Assembly: GCA_017459485.1 (NCBI GenBank) | Contig: JAFUCW010000343.1 | Location: 1-5,710, forward strand | Origin: Eggerthellaceae bacterium | Lineage (GTDB): Bacteria > Actinomycetota > Coriobacteriia > Coriobacteriales > Eggerthellaceae | Direction of reading: 5' to 3' | DNA: 5,710 nucleotides | Shown: positions 5,656 through 5,710 of the stretch, piece by piece | Layout: each line of letters starts with the position of its first letter | Numbering within the stretch: position 1 is the first letter of the stretch | Made by a program: the position numbers and the translations under genes | The notes under the pieces: model-generated | The model's database searches: none | Seen by the model: only the letters and a program-made list of their open reading frames with translations | Told to the model about the DNA's origin: nothing

Positions 5656-5701
5656 GCTGCGGTTATAGTGCGTTTTCGTGCAGCTTCGCGTGTACGGCAG
5701 A

Positions 5702-5707
5702 ATTTTA
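5702..5707 (-). promoter_or_regulatory. Possible -10 element of the membrane protein gene
   Basis: TAAAAT on the minus strand matches five of six -10 positions and would give a leader of about 50 bases. Its -35 would lie beyond the window edge, so it cannot be judged fully. Confidence 0.25.
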
Positions 5708-5710
5708 GAC

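Noticed and set aside
5662..5667. TATAAC on the minus strand as a -10 for the membrane protein gene
   Set aside because: It matches five of six positions, but transcription would begin inside the Shine-Dalgarno sequence and no -35 is found at the right spacing.

Overview
The window (5710 bases, GC-rich overall) looks like chromosome from an anaerobic, Gram-positive (monoderm) actinobacterium, most likely of the Coriobacteriia/Eggerthellaceae group. The reasons are an ammonia-forming nitrite reductase made as a lipoprotein with a long Ser/Ala/Thr linker, strong AGGAGG ribosome sites, and a single-pass membrane protein with a very acidic cytosolic tail. This placement is an inference; there is no rRNA or other marker gene to confirm it.

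Layout from left to right. Bases about 75-249 carry a decayed C-terminal piece of an IS1634/IS4-type transposase. Bases 250-306 are three tandem 19-bp purine repeats that end exactly at the next start codon. Bases 307-1413 (+) encode an orphan AAA+ ATPase of the Cdc6/ORC1-like or STAND type with a C-terminal winged helix. A 191-base convergent intergenic region follows, with a strong terminator that serves the minus-strand gene. Bases 1605-3395 (-) encode a pentaheme cytochrome c nitrite reductase, NrfA. A 395-base intergenic region follows, holding a terminator for the next gene upstream. Bases 3791-5644 (-) encode a 617-residue membrane protein of unknown function with a repeat-rich acidic tail, one transmembrane helix and two external domains.

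The three intact genes do not form an obvious pathway. Only nrfA has a clear metabolic role: six-electron reduction of nitrite to ammonium on the outer face of the membrane. Its usual quinol-oxidising partner NrfH is not in the window. The most interesting points are in NrfA. The conserved calcium site appears to be rebuilt around an arginine, and one expected distal haem ligand histidine is replaced by methionine in a hand alignment. The 19-bp repeats packed against the ATPase start codon also deserve attention. I do not see a CRISPR array, tRNA, rRNA or complete mobile element.
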